A DNA stretch of 57,675 nucleotides from Oerskovia rustica. GTDB taxonomy: Bacteria > Actinomycetota > Actinomycetes > Actinomycetales > Cellulomonadaceae. The translations under genes and the position numbers were made by a program. Positions within the stretch are counted from its first letter, which is position 1, and each line of letters begins with the position of its first letter. Under the pieces are notes generated by a model. The model saw nothing but the letters and a program-made list of their open reading frames with translations. It was not told the origin of the DNA and did not search any database. Below, piece by piece: positions 1 to 6,842 of this stretch. The DNA lies in contig NZ_JACSQQ010000013.1 in NCBI RefSeq assembly GCF_014836555.1, positions 63,260 to 120,934 on the forward strand, written 5' to 3'.

Positions 1-56
1 GCTTGAGGTGCTAGTGCCCTTTATCGGGCGTGGGGGTTCAAGTCCCCCTCCGGACA
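1..56 (+). tRNA. tRNA-Leu(GAG), 5'-truncated by window edge
   Basis: This is the 3' part of a tRNA-Leu, identical base for base to positions 174-229 of the complete copy downstream. It contains the GAG anticodon (5-7), the long variable arm, the T arm with its TTCAAGT loop and the 3' acceptor strand. The missing 5' half lies outside the window, so nothing indicates a pseudogene. Confidence 0.9.
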
Positions 57-80
57 CTCGTTGAGACAGCGAACGGCAGA

Positions 81-106
81 GCGGACCAGGGAAACCAGGT
101 CCGCTT
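81..106 (+). terminator. hairpin after first tRNA-Leu copy
   Basis: A 7-bp GC-rich stem (81-87 with 98-104) continues past one A-A mismatch into two G-C pairs capped by a GAAA tetraloop (91-94). It is followed only by TT, not a long U tract. It sits 25 bases after the tRNA and is duplicated after the second copy, which fits a tRNA transcript end or processing signal. Confidence 0.6.
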
Positions 107-144
107 CGTCGTGCGAGACCCCGGTGGCAGCATCGGAGACACCC

Positions 145-229
145 GTCCGGGTGGCGGAATGGCAGACGCGCTAGCTTGAGGTGCTAGTGCCCTTTATCGG
201 GCGTGGGGGTTCAAGTCCCCCTCCGGACA
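145..229 (+). tRNA. tRNA-Leu(GAG)
   Basis: A complete 85-base class II tRNA. The 7-bp acceptor stem (145-151 with 222-228) has a terminal G-U pair. The anticodon stem 171-175 pairs with 183-187 around the loop TTGAGGT, giving anticodon GAG at 178-180, which reads the CTC and CTT leucine codons. A long variable arm and a TTCAAGT T-loop are present. The discriminator is A229 and CCA is not encoded. These are the same leucine codons used in the leuS leader peptide about 9 kb downstream. Confidence 0.95.
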
Positions 230-253
230 CTCGTTGAGACAGCGAACGGCGAG

Positions 254-279
254 GCGGACCAGGGAAACCAGGTCCGCTT
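254..279 (+). terminator. hairpin after second tRNA-Leu copy
   Basis: The same GAAA-capped stem as at 81-104, displaced by exactly 173 bases (254-260 with 271-277). It is followed by TTCGTCGTTT. It probably ends the tRNA transcript before the oppositely oriented peptidase gene. Confidence 0.6.
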
Positions 280-333
280 CGTCGTTTCTGCACACCGGCC
301 GCTCGACGTGTCGATCGCGGGGCCCTCGTGCGC

Positions 334-894
334 TCAGGCGCGGTACACCCAGTGCCACGGTTCGCGGGGCGTGTCCTCGACGAAACCGAAGCGCTCGCCG
401 TTGGTCCGCATCCAGGCCTGCGCCTTGGCGTCCAGGCCCAGGTCGACCGCGAGGCCCCACCCGTGGGCGCTGGTTCCCGGCTCGGCCGCAAGGCCCCCTT
501 GGGTGTAGAGGCCCTTGCGCTGGGCGACGTCGACCTGCGCCTCGTAGGACCGGTACGAGTCCGTGATGCCGATCTGGACACCGTCACGGGCCGCGGCGGC
601 CATGAGGGACTCGAGCGCCTGCCCGGCCGGCGCCCAGAGCCGATGGCCGGTCGTCCCGACCTCCTGCAGAGCAGTGCGCGGGACCTTGCCGTTGCCGTAG
701 GCCGCGAGCTCGCTGGGGACGCCGTCGACCGTGCGAGCAGGGCCGACGGCGGTCGAGTCGTCGACCACGGCGCTGAGGACCTGGTCGAAGCGCACGCCGG
801 AGTCGGCGACGACCGGCGTCCTGGTGGCTTCCGCGGTGCGGAACGTCGCTTCGATGTCAGCCACCCGCTGCGCGATCGACGTGATGGCATCCAT
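334..894 (-). CDS. M15-family (VanY/D,D-carboxypeptidase-like) peptidase
   Basis: A 186-residue zinc peptidase of the M15 family, which cleaves D,D- or L,D-peptide bonds in peptidoglycan stems. The zinc triad is visible as H144 and D151 in SAHGWGLAVD and H181 in EPWHW, and the conserved SYRSYEAQ stretch lies at 113-120. There is no signal peptide or membrane segment. Instead the first 20 residues (ITSIAQRVADIEATF) resemble the leader of peptidoglycan hydrolases found in actinobacterial flagellar clusters, which hints at export by the flagellar route; that is inference, as no flagellar gene is in the window. The ATG at 894 is preceded by a GAAGGGAAGGG Shine-Dalgarno sequence. It is transcribed toward the tRNA pair. 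Confidence 0.85.
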   Translation of the reverse strand: MDAITSIAQRVADIEATFRTAEATRTPVVADSGVRFDQVLSAVVDDSTAVGPARTVDGVPSELAAYGNGKVPRTALQEVGTTGHRLWAPAGQALESLMAAAARDGVQIGITDSYRSYEAQVDVAQRKGLYTQGGLAAEPGTSAHGWGLAVDLGLDAKAQAWMRTNGERFGFVEDTPREPWHWVYRA

Positions 895-1033
895 GCAGGC
901 CCTTCCCTTCCTCCGTGCGGCGTCGAGGGCATGGTGCCGTGACCTTCCGGCGCGCCGCTCCCTGGGCTCCTATGCACGGTCCCGGGACGTCTGCGACCTC
1001 GGGCGTTGCCCGTCACCTTCGGGGCCGAGTGCG
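895..1033. other. short intergenic gap, nothing recognised
   Basis: 139 bases between the LssY-type gene and the downstream peptidase, both on the minus strand. Apart from the peptidase ribosome site (about 899-909) I see no strong hairpin or operator. Confidence 0.5.
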
Positions 1034-2509
1034 TCACCCGCGGCGCACGGCCCGGCGCTCGAGCCGTAGCTCTCGGCGGCTCCTCGCGTACGCCGCCGCG
1101 TCCCGGCTCGAGAGCGTGAGCAGCATCAGGATGTCGAGCGCCACGGTCAGCAGCGTCGTGCGGAACGTGATCTGGTTCCCGGACACGGCCCACCCGACGA
1201 ACGACGACGTCGTGCTGATCGTGGCGAGCACCATGACGAGGTCCCGCGCCCAGTTGCGGCCCTTGTAGACGCGCCAGGCCAGGAAGAGCTGGAACAGGGC
1301 GACGAGCGAGAGCAGCACCACGACGAGGACCAGCAGCGGCCCGGACGCCTGGTCGATGTCGGCCTGGGTCACGTCGCCGCCCAGGAAGAGCGAGCGCAGC
1401 GTCTGGTCCCAGTGCAGCGCGAGGTTCGCGAGCCAGATCAGGTCGGCCACGACGCCCAGCACGACGAGCAGCGCCCCGACCGTGGTGGCCGCCGGTCGGC
1501 GCGCGGCGCGCTTCGTGGCGTCGCCCGCGCCGTCGGGTCCGGCCGCGAGGCTCGCCGGCGCCGCGTGGGCCACGGGCGCTGCGACGCCCCGGACGTCCGC
1601 GACCGGGAGGTCGCCGCCGGTGCGGATCGCGTCGCCGCCGCCGTTGCGTGCGTGGTACCCGGTCGAGAAGTCCTCGATGACCTCGACGTCGACACCCACG
1701 TCGGCACCGAGGAGCGTGGCCACGACGTGGTCGCGCTCCTGGTCGGTGTCCGCCTCGATCTTGTGCGTGACCTGGAGCGTGAACAGGGAGAAGCCCACCG
1801 AGCGGTCGTACGTGCCCGCCGCGAGCCAGTCGACGCGACGTCCGCCCGGCAGCGGCCAGCCCGGCGGGCAGCGCCAGAACCGGATGTGGTGGCGTCGCGA
1901 CGGGTTCCCCTCGACCTCCTGCTGGAACGCGAAGTCCTGCTGGCGCCCGAAGAGGAACAGCGGGCTCACGGGCGCCTGGTCGTAGCTGCGCCGGCTGAGC
2001 GTGGCCGCGACGATGCGTCCGCTCGAGGCGAGCGTGACGTCGTCGGCGAGCGTCCATCCTGCGGCCTGCATCGCGGCCCGGACCTGTCCCTCCTCGCCCA
2101 GCAGGGCGAGGTTGACGGGGTCGCCCAGCAGCCCGTTGGCCGTGCGCGTGCGGCCGATGAAGTACTCGGGGACGTAGAGCGTCGTGAGGATGCGGTGCAG
2201 TCGCGGCAGGGCCAGGTAGGCGATGACGAGCCACACCGCGACGACGTAGAGGATCGCGAACCAGCCGAGGTGGATCGACTCGCTCAGCACGAGCCACGCG
2301 AGCCACACCGCCGCGAGGCCCGCGAAGACGAAGAAGAACCCGTCGCCCAGCTCGACGAGCCGGCGGCGCAGGCCGCGCCGGCCGGGCGGACCGGTCGCCT
2401 CGGGTTGCCCGTCGGCGGGCTCGGCCTTGGCCTCGGCCGGACGGTTCGCAGGCGCGTCGATGCGCGCAGCGGTGCTGCGGGCGGCGTCGGGCGCGCTCTC
2501 GCGGGTCAC
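1034..2509 (-). CDS. LssY C-terminal-domain membrane protein
   Basis: A 491-residue membrane protein with an LssY-C type central domain. The recognisable block runs from the LLGDPVNLALLG stretch through RIVAATLSRRSY and SPLFLFGRQQDFAFQQEV to RRHHIRFWRCP. Order: about 45 disordered N-terminal residues, two transmembrane helices (about 53-75 and 80-100), the LssY-C domain (about 125-290), a linker, then three or four further helices at the C-terminus. Its biochemical role is unknown; the domain often accompanies PAP2 phosphatases, absent here. The start is GTG at 2509 with GGGAG just upstream. No partner gene suggests a pathway. Confidence 0.75.
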   Translation of the reverse strand: MTRESAPDAARSTAARIDAPANRPAEAKAEPADGQPEATGPPGRRGLRRRLVELGDGFFFVFAGLAAVWLAWLVLSESIHLGWFAILYVVAVWLVIAYLALPRLHRILTTLYVPEYFIGRTRTANGLLGDPVNLALLGEEGQVRAAMQAAGWTLADDVTLASSGRIVAATLSRRSYDQAPVSPLFLFGRQQDFAFQQEVEGNPSRRHHIRFWRCPPGWPLPGGRRVDWLAAGTYDRSVGFSLFTLQVTHKIEADTDQERDHVVATLLGADVGVDVEVIEDFSTGYHARNGGGDAIRTGGDLPVADVRGVAAPVAHAAPASLAAGPDGAGDATKRAARRPAATTVGALLVVLGVVADLIWLANLALHWDQTLRSLFLGGDVTQADIDQASGPLLVLVVVLLSLVALFQLFLAWRVYKGRNWARDLVMVLATISTTSSFVGWAVSGNQITFRTTLLTVALDILMLLTLSSRDAAAYARSRRELRLERRAVRRG

Positions 2510-2599
2510 GCTCCCACCCTAGGTCGCGCGGCGGGTTCAGGCCGGACGAGGGGCGCGTCCGGCCGCCGCTCGGGCGGAACGCGCCCAGGGCGCCTGGTC

Positions 2600-2821
2600 T
2601 CAGACCGAGCAGTCGCAGACCGGGTTGAACTCGACGACCTGGTCGCCGAGCTCGGGGTGCGCCCACGCCTGGGCCTCGGCGAGCGAGGCGAAGCGGCGCC
2701 CCGCGAGGCGACCGTTGGCGAACAGGACGCCGGCCTCGATCTGGTCGCGCACGTCGTCGGGGTCAGGGCTCGCCGTGCTCACCGGGCTCGTGGTGCTCAC
2801 CGCTGTCGTCACCGTGCTCAT
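2600..2821 (-). CDS. small hypothetical protein with C-terminal CDC motif
   Basis: A 73-residue protein of unknown function. It has a Thr/Ser-rich N-terminus, an acidic centre, a stretch (FANGRLAGRRFASLAEAQAWAHPELGD) that reads like a small folded domain, and ends NPVCDCSV, where the C-x-C pair could bind metal or form a disulfide. An ATG at 2821 follows GGGAAGG at good spacing. It starts 58 bases after the alkA stop on the same strand and could be the last gene of the alkylation-repair unit. I do not recognise the family. Confidence 0.6.
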   Translation of the reverse strand: MSTVTTAVSTTSPVSTASPDPDDVRDQIEAGVLFANGRLAGRRFASLAEAQAWAHPELGDQVVEFNPVCDCSV

Positions 2822-2879
2822 GGGTCGCGCCTTCCCGTCGGTGGTCCTGCTCCCAGTATCGCGCCGTCCGCACGGTGCG

Positions 2880-3818
2880 TCAGTAGGCCGTGTCCGTCCA
2901 GAGGTGGAACAGGGCGTACGCCCGCACGGGAGACCACGCCTGCGCCGTCGCGGCCGCGGCGCGCGCGTCGATCCCGCCGAGGGCCTTGCGCAGCACGAGG
3001 TCCCCGGGCACGAACCCGTCGCGGTCCCCGAGGACCTTGACCGACAGGTAGTCCACGGTCCAGGGCCCGACGCCCGGCAGGGCCAGCAGCCGGGAGCGAG
3101 TGTCCGCGAGCGCCGCCGGGTCCCCCGCCGTGCCCGGCCCGAGCGTCAGCCCGTCCACGCCGGCCGCGGCGAGCGCGAGCAGCGTGCGGGTCCGGGCGCC
3201 CGTGATCCCGACGGCGGACTGCAGGTCCGTGGCCTGCGCGCCCGCGAGCGTGTCCGGGTCGGGGAAGAGCCGCAGGCCTTCCGAACCCACGACGTCCGCG
3301 TCGCGCCCGTACGCCGCCGTGAGCCGCCCCGCGAACGTCCGGCACGCCGCGAGCGAGACCTGCTGACCCAGGACCGTCGTCACCGCGGCCTCGAAACCGG
3401 ACGGGTGCCCGATCACACGCAGCCCGGGTCGCCGGGCGAGCAACGGCGCGAGCAACGGGTCGGCGCCCAGGACGGCGTGCACGGTCGCGAGGTCGGCCTC
3501 GGTGTCGAACCAGCGGGCGACCAGGGCGCACACCTCCTCCGGGTCGGAGCCGCTCCCCCGCACCTCGATCTCCTCGGGCGTCAGCCGCACCGTCACGGCC
3601 GCGGTGCCCGAGCACGTCTCGACGAGCCGCGTCACCTCCCCGCGGTCGACGTCGAGGCGGTCGACACGGTCGACGCCCGGCACGGCGTGCGCGACGAGCG
3701 TCGCGAGGGCCGAGGCCGCGTCGAAGGGCAGCACCACGGGCACGCGCCGCGACCAGGCCCCCGCCTCGGGCGCACGGGCCGCCGGGGCGGTCGCGGCGCC
3801 GTCGGGCAGGGCGGTCAT
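2880..3818 (-). CDS. alkA: DNA-3-methyladenine glycosylase II (AlkA family)
   Basis: A 312-residue base-excision glycosylase that removes alkylated purines such as 3-methyladenine. The AlkA-type N-terminal domain (about 25-115) precedes the helix-hairpin-helix fold. The HhH element LPGVGPWTVDYL is at 247-258, and the catalytic aspartate is D273 in GFVPGDL. The GHPSGFEAAVTTVLGQQVS block at 138-155 is also typical. The ATG at 3818 overlaps the ogt stop as ATGA, indicating translational coupling. No Ada-type AraC domain is attached, so regulation must come from elsewhere; the upstream ECF sigma factor in the same operon is the obvious candidate. Confidence 0.92.
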   Translation of the reverse strand: MTALPDGAATAPAARAPEAGAWSRRVPVVLPFDAASALATLVAHAVPGVDRVDRLDVDRGEVTRLVETCSGTAAVTVRLTPEEIEVRGSGSDPEEVCALVARWFDTEADLATVHAVLGADPLLAPLLARRPGLRVIGHPSGFEAAVTTVLGQQVSLAACRTFAGRLTAAYGRDADVVGSEGLRLFPDPDTLAGAQATDLQSAVGITGARTRTLLALAAAGVDGLTLGPGTAGDPAALADTRSRLLALPGVGPWTVDYLSVKVLGDRDGFVPGDLVLRKALGGIDARAAAATAQAWSPVRAYALFHLWTDTAY

Positions 3819-4441
3819 GCGGCTCGCTCCAGGGCGAGCAGCAGGCGCTTGGCCTCCGCGCCGCCCGCGTAGCTGCCCGACGTGCCGTCCGAGCGCACGA
3901 CCCGGTGGCACGGCACCACGAGCGGCAGCGGGTTCTTGGCGCACGCGGTGCCCACGGCCCGCACGGCGCGCGGGCTGCCCGCGGCCGCCGCGACCTGCGC
4001 GTAGGACTCGGTGCGGCCGTAGCCGATGTCGCGCAGGTGGGTCAGGACCTCGCGCCGGAAGGGTCCCGAGGCCATGGTCAGGTCGAGCGGCAGGTCGAAC
4101 GCGCGGCGCTCGCCCGCGAAGTACTCGTCGATCTCGGTCGCGAGCCGGTCGAGGCGTCCGGGGGCGCGCAGGACGCGCGGGCTCACGGTGCGGGCGATGC
4201 GGTCGAGCACGGCGTCGTGGCCCTCGACGTCGAACGCGATGCGCACGACGCCCTGGTCGGTCGCGGCGAGCAGCAGCGTGCCCACGGGGGTGTCGAGGGT
4301 GCGGTAGGCGACGTCGAGCAGGCCCGACGACGCAGCGCCCGCAGCGAGGCGGTCGTGCAGCCGCGAGAGCGTGGCCTGGGAGTCGGGGGTGGTACCGAGG
4401 GTCGCGAGGAAGGCGACGTCGTCGAACGAGGTGTCGTTCAT
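3815..4441 (-). CDS. ogt: methylated-DNA-protein-cysteine methyltransferase (copy 1, sigma-linked)
   Basis: A 208-residue suicide alkyltransferase that repairs O6-alkylguanine by moving the alkyl group to its own cysteine. The active site is PCHRV with acceptor C178. Residues 118-208 form the conserved DNA-binding and catalytic domain. Ahead of the usual N-terminal domain (about 43 onward) is an extension of about 40 residues (MNDTSFDDVAFLATLGTT and so on) that the second copy at 5045 lacks. The ATG at 4441 overlaps the sigma stop and its own TGA overlaps alkA, so all three are coupled. Being inactivated stoichiometrically by alkyl transfer, it could report damage to the sigma factor, but that is a hypothesis. 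Confidence 0.93.
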   Translation of the reverse strand: MNDTSFDDVAFLATLGTTPDSQATLSRLHDRLAAGAASSGLLDVAYRTLDTPVGTLLLAATDQGVVRIAFDVEGHDAVLDRIARTVSPRVLRAPGRLDRLATEIDEYFAGERRAFDLPLDLTMASGPFRREVLTHLRDIGYGRTESYAQVAAAAGSPRAVRAVGTACAKNPLPLVVPCHRVVRSDGTSGSYAGGAEAKRLLLALERAA

Positions 4442-4980
4442 GAGGCACTTCCTTTCGAGGCGCGAGCGGAGGGGGCACGCGCGGCCGAGGGGCCGGCGGG
4501 CGGGTAGGTGCGCCGCAGCGTCGCCATGCCGTCCGAGGCGGCGCGGCGCGCGGCCTCGGTGGTGCCGCCGAGGATCGCGGCGACCTCCTGGTAGGGCAGC
4601 CCCGCGACGTGGTGGTAGGCCACGGCCTGGCGCTGCTTGGGCGGCAGGGCCGCGAGCGCCCGCCACAGGTCGTCGTCGCGCTGCTCGACGCCCCGTTCGG
4701 GGAGGCCGTCGCGGCTGGGCTCGTGGGTGAGCCCGGCGACGTCGGGCACCGCGATCGGGGCGCGGGCACGGACGCGGGTGACGTCGATCGCCTTGCGGTG
4801 CGCGATCGTCACGAGCCAGGCCTCGACGTTGGCCCCCTCGTCGAGGCGCGGGTACGCCTTGAGGGCCGACAGGAAGGTCTCGGACCACGCGTCCTCGGCG
4901 TCCACGGGGCCGAGGACCGCGCGGCACACCCGCAGGACCGTGGCGCCGTGCTCGGCGACGACGCGTTCGAAGGGCTTCAC
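4438..4980 (-). CDS. ECF-type RNA polymerase sigma factor leading the ogt-alkA operon
   Basis: A 180-residue extracytoplasmic-function sigma factor. Region 2 is at about 8-75 (AEDAWSETFLSALKAYP, then ANVEAWLVTIAHRKAIDVTR). Region 4 is at about 105-155 (LWRALAALPPKQRQAVAYHH followed by GLPYQEVAAIL). The Ala/Ser-rich tail is probably disordered. No anti-sigma gene is adjacent; the overlapping downstream genes are ogt and alkA. It starts with GTG at 4980 with a poor ribosome site, 64 bases after the other ogt gene, so it may be co-transcribed with that gene or have its own promoter in the gap. It probably directs an alkylation-response regulon (inference from context). Confidence 0.88.
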   Translation of the reverse strand: MKPFERVVAEHGATVLRVCRAVLGPVDAEDAWSETFLSALKAYPRLDEGANVEAWLVTIAHRKAIDVTRVRARAPIAVPDVAGLTHEPSRDGLPERGVEQRDDDLWRALAALPPKQRQAVAYHHVAGLPYQEVAAILGGTTEAARRAASDGMATLRRTYPPAGPSAARAPSARASKGSAS

Positions 4981-5044
4981 GTCGGGTAGACGGCCCGGGC
5001 GCGCGGGACGCGAGGTGCCCGACGGCGCCGCACGACGGCGACCA

Positions 5045-5602
5045 TCAGAAGAGCCTGCTCGCGCGCGTCTCGTCGGACTCCTCGAGGGCCAGGAGGAACC
5101 GCTTGCGCTCGAGCCCGCCCGCGTACCCCGTCAGGGAGCCGTCGGCCCCGACGACGCGGTGGCAGGGCACGACGATGCTCAGCGGGTTCTGGCCGTTGGC
5201 CGCACCGACGGCGCGGGCCAGGTTCCGGTCGCCGAGCGCGAGCGCGAGGTCGCCGTAGGACCGCGTCTCGCCGTACGGGATCTGGGCGAGCAACGCCCAG
5301 ACCTTCTTCTGGAAGCCGTCCCCGACCGGGGCCAGGTCCAGGTCGAAGTCGCGCCGCGTCCCCGCGAAGTACTCGCCGACCTGGACGCGGACCTCCTCGA
5401 ACGCGTCGTCGTCGCGCTCGCCGAAGGTCTCGCCGGTGGGGCGTCGCCTGTGGGCGTCGAAGTACAGCGCGCGCAGCCCGTCGGCCGTGCCGACCGCGGT
5501 GAGCTCGCCCACGGGCGAGTCGAAGACTGCGTGCCGCACCGTCCTCTCGGCCGGTGTCTCAGGGGTGCCGGGGTCCTCGGGCCGGTCCAGCAGATCCGAC
5601 AC
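5045..5602 (-). CDS. ogt: methylated-DNA-protein-cysteine methyltransferase (copy 2)
   Basis: A 185-residue O6-alkylguanine-DNA alkyltransferase with active site PCHRV (C147) and the conserved GFQKKVWALLAQIPYGETRSY and AVGAANGQNPLSIVVPCHR regions. I chose the GTG at 5602 because a strong GGGAGG lies eight bases upstream; an in-frame ATG at 5650 has no comparable site. It differs clearly from copy 1, being shorter at the N-terminus and closer to the classical Ogt/MGMT core. It lies directly upstream of the sigma-ogt-alkA block on the same strand, making four DNA-alkylation genes in a row. Confidence 0.93.
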   Translation of the reverse strand: MSDLLDRPEDPGTPETPAERTVRHAVFDSPVGELTAVGTADGLRALYFDAHRRRPTGETFGERDDDAFEEVRVQVGEYFAGTRRDFDLDLAPVGDGFQKKVWALLAQIPYGETRSYGDLALALGDRNLARAVGAANGQNPLSIVVPCHRVVGADGSLTGYAGGLERKRFLLALEESDETRASRLF

Positions 5603-5785
5603 GGCCGTGCCTCCCGTCCTGGTCGTCGCCTGCTCGTCGTGGTGTCCCATGCACTGTAGACGCCGGGGTCCGACAAGACGTGAGGTCGGGTGTCGGTCCC
5701 TGGCGGGTAGGGTGTGCTGTCGCGTCGGGACAGACCGCGCGAACCACGCTTGCTGGACGAACACGACCGACGGGACGAACGCATC

Positions 5786-6595
5786 ATGATGGGTGGCCAC
5801 CACGCCGCCTGCGGCGCGGCCGCATGGGTGGCGGTCACCTCGACCGCCCCGTACACGCTCGGCATCTATCCCGTCTCGGACGTGGGCGTCATCACGGGCG
5901 CGATCGTGTGCGCCGGGGCGGCCCTGCTGCCCGACGCCGACCATCACTCGGGCACCATCGCGCACTCGCTGCCGCCCGTCTCCGAGGGCGTCGCGAACCT
6001 CGTCGAGACCATCTCCGGCGGGCACCGCCGCGGGACGCACTCGATCCTCGGGATCGCGGTCTTCACCGCGCTCGCGTGGCTCGCGGGCCTCGTGACGTAC
6101 GAGTCGGACACGTTCGGGACCGTCGCGGTCGGGGCGGGCGTCGTCGCGATCCTGCTCGTCGCGTTCGCGCTCAAGGCCCTCAAGCTCACGCGCGGCGGCA
6201 AGCTCGGTCCGTGGATCGGGTCGATCACGATCGCCGTGCTCGTCGCGCTCCTGGCCCCCGAGGAGTGGAACTGGCTCCCCGTCGCGGTCGGGCTCGGCGT
6301 CACGGTCCACATCATCGGCGACGTCATGACCACGGGCGGGTGCCCTCTGCTGTGGCCGATCACGTTCAAGGCGCCGCGCTGGGTCCGCAGGACCAACGTG
6401 CTCAACGACATCTGGCGCCCGGGCGGCAACTTCGCGCTGCCCGTCCTGGGCAACGCCGGGTCCGTGCGCGAGTGGCTGTTCCTGATCCCCGTCACCGCGT
6501 ACGCCGTCGCGGGCGTCGTGTGGTCGCTGCTGACCCAGATGGGTCTCGACACGAGCGGTACGTACACGCTGCTCGTGTCCTCGTTCGGGGTCTGA
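5786..6595 (+). CDS. DUF457/YdjM-type membrane-bound metal-dependent hydrolase-like protein
   Basis: A 269-residue integral membrane protein of the YdjM/DUF457 family. Near the N-terminus is an HHAACG segment. The conserved acid-histidine cluster follows as LLPDADHHSGTIAH, then GGHRRGTHS, and a later HIIGDVMTTGG; in this family these His/Asp residues are thought to bind metal. Several hydrophobic helices separate them. The ATG at 5786 is immediately followed by a second in-frame ATG; neither has a good Shine-Dalgarno sequence. It is divergent from ogt copy 2 across a 183-base gap. The substrate is unknown; family members are variously linked to SOS or phospholipid functions. Confidence 0.75.
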   Translation: MMGGHHAACGAAAWVAVTSTAPYTLGIYPVSDVGVITGAIVCAGAALLPDADHHSGTIAHSLPPVSEGVANLVETISGGHRRGTHSILGIAVFTALAWLAGLVTYESDTFGTVAVGAGVVAILLVAFALKALKLTRGGKLGPWIGSITIAVLVALLAPEEWNWLPVAVGLGVTVHIIGDVMTTGGCPLLWPITFKAPRWVRRTNVLNDIWRPGGNFALPVLGNAGSVREWLFLIPVTAYAVAGVVWSLLTQMGLDTSGTYTLLVSSFGV

Positions 6596-6690
6596 CGCCC
6601 GCTCCCTCACGGTTCGTCGAGGGCGGTTCCGCGCGAAGGTCGTTTATTCCGTTGCCCGCCCCCGCCGCCGGGTGCGAGGGTGGGCACGTC

Positions 6691-6842
6691 CGCCGGAGAA
6701 GGTCCGGCGCGAGCGCGCAGCCGGGGGCTGCGAGAAGGAGAGGTGTCGTGATGACCGTCGTCGTCGTTCCCCACACCTCCACCTTCCCGAGGAGCCCCAG
6801 CCGCTGACGCCGGCTCCTCACCTCACCCGAGGAGCCCCACCC
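6691..6842 (+). promoter_or_regulatory. structured 5' leader of the RIO kinase gene with competing hairpins
   Basis: Two hairpins precede the leader ORF: 6691-6697 with 6703-6709, and 6716-6722 with 6726-6732. Then GAGGAGCC occurs twice inside a 14-base direct repeat (6786-6799 and 6826-6839), with its complement GGCTCCTC between them at 6812-6819. Segment B (6812-6819) can pair either with segment A (6789-6796, inside the leader ORF) or with segment C (6829-6836), which contains the GAGGAG ribosome site of the kinase gene. Each option is 8 bp. A ribosome covering A would free B to hide the kinase ribosome site. This is a prediction from base pairing alone. Confidence 0.6.
6751..6807 (+). CDS. 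18-residue leader ORF upstream of RIO kinase
   Basis: A short ORF, MTVVVVPHTSTFPRSPSR, with an unusually strong ribosome site (AAGGAGAGG at 6735-6743, seven bases before ATG 6751). Its last codons contain segment A of the competing-hairpin leader and its TGA lies at 6805-6807, 35 bases before the kinase GTG. Four consecutive Val codons (three GTC and one GTT) stand near the start. Its position suggests a translational sensor rather than a functional protein; whether it is translated is untested. Confidence 0.5.
   Translation: MTVVVVPHTSTFPRSPSR

Larger units (their letters stand above)
1..284 (+). repeat. tandem duplication of a tRNA-Leu unit (173-bp period)
   Basis: Bases 1-111 repeat at 174-284 with an offset of 173 and only a local difference just before the hairpin (AGA in the first copy, GAG in the second). 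The copies diverge completely after base 111. The unit holds the tRNA and its downstream hairpin. Since the window begins inside the first copy, an assembly break at this repeat is likely, and the true copy number could exceed two. Confidence 0.85.

Noticed and set aside
1-56. tRNA pseudogene
   Set aside because: The missing 5' half is simply outside the window and the present part is identical to the complete copy.
171-2666. Long minus-strand frame covering the M15 and LssY genes
   Set aside because: It overlaps two genes with clear family motifs in another frame; its translation is Arg/Pro/Ala-rich without domains.
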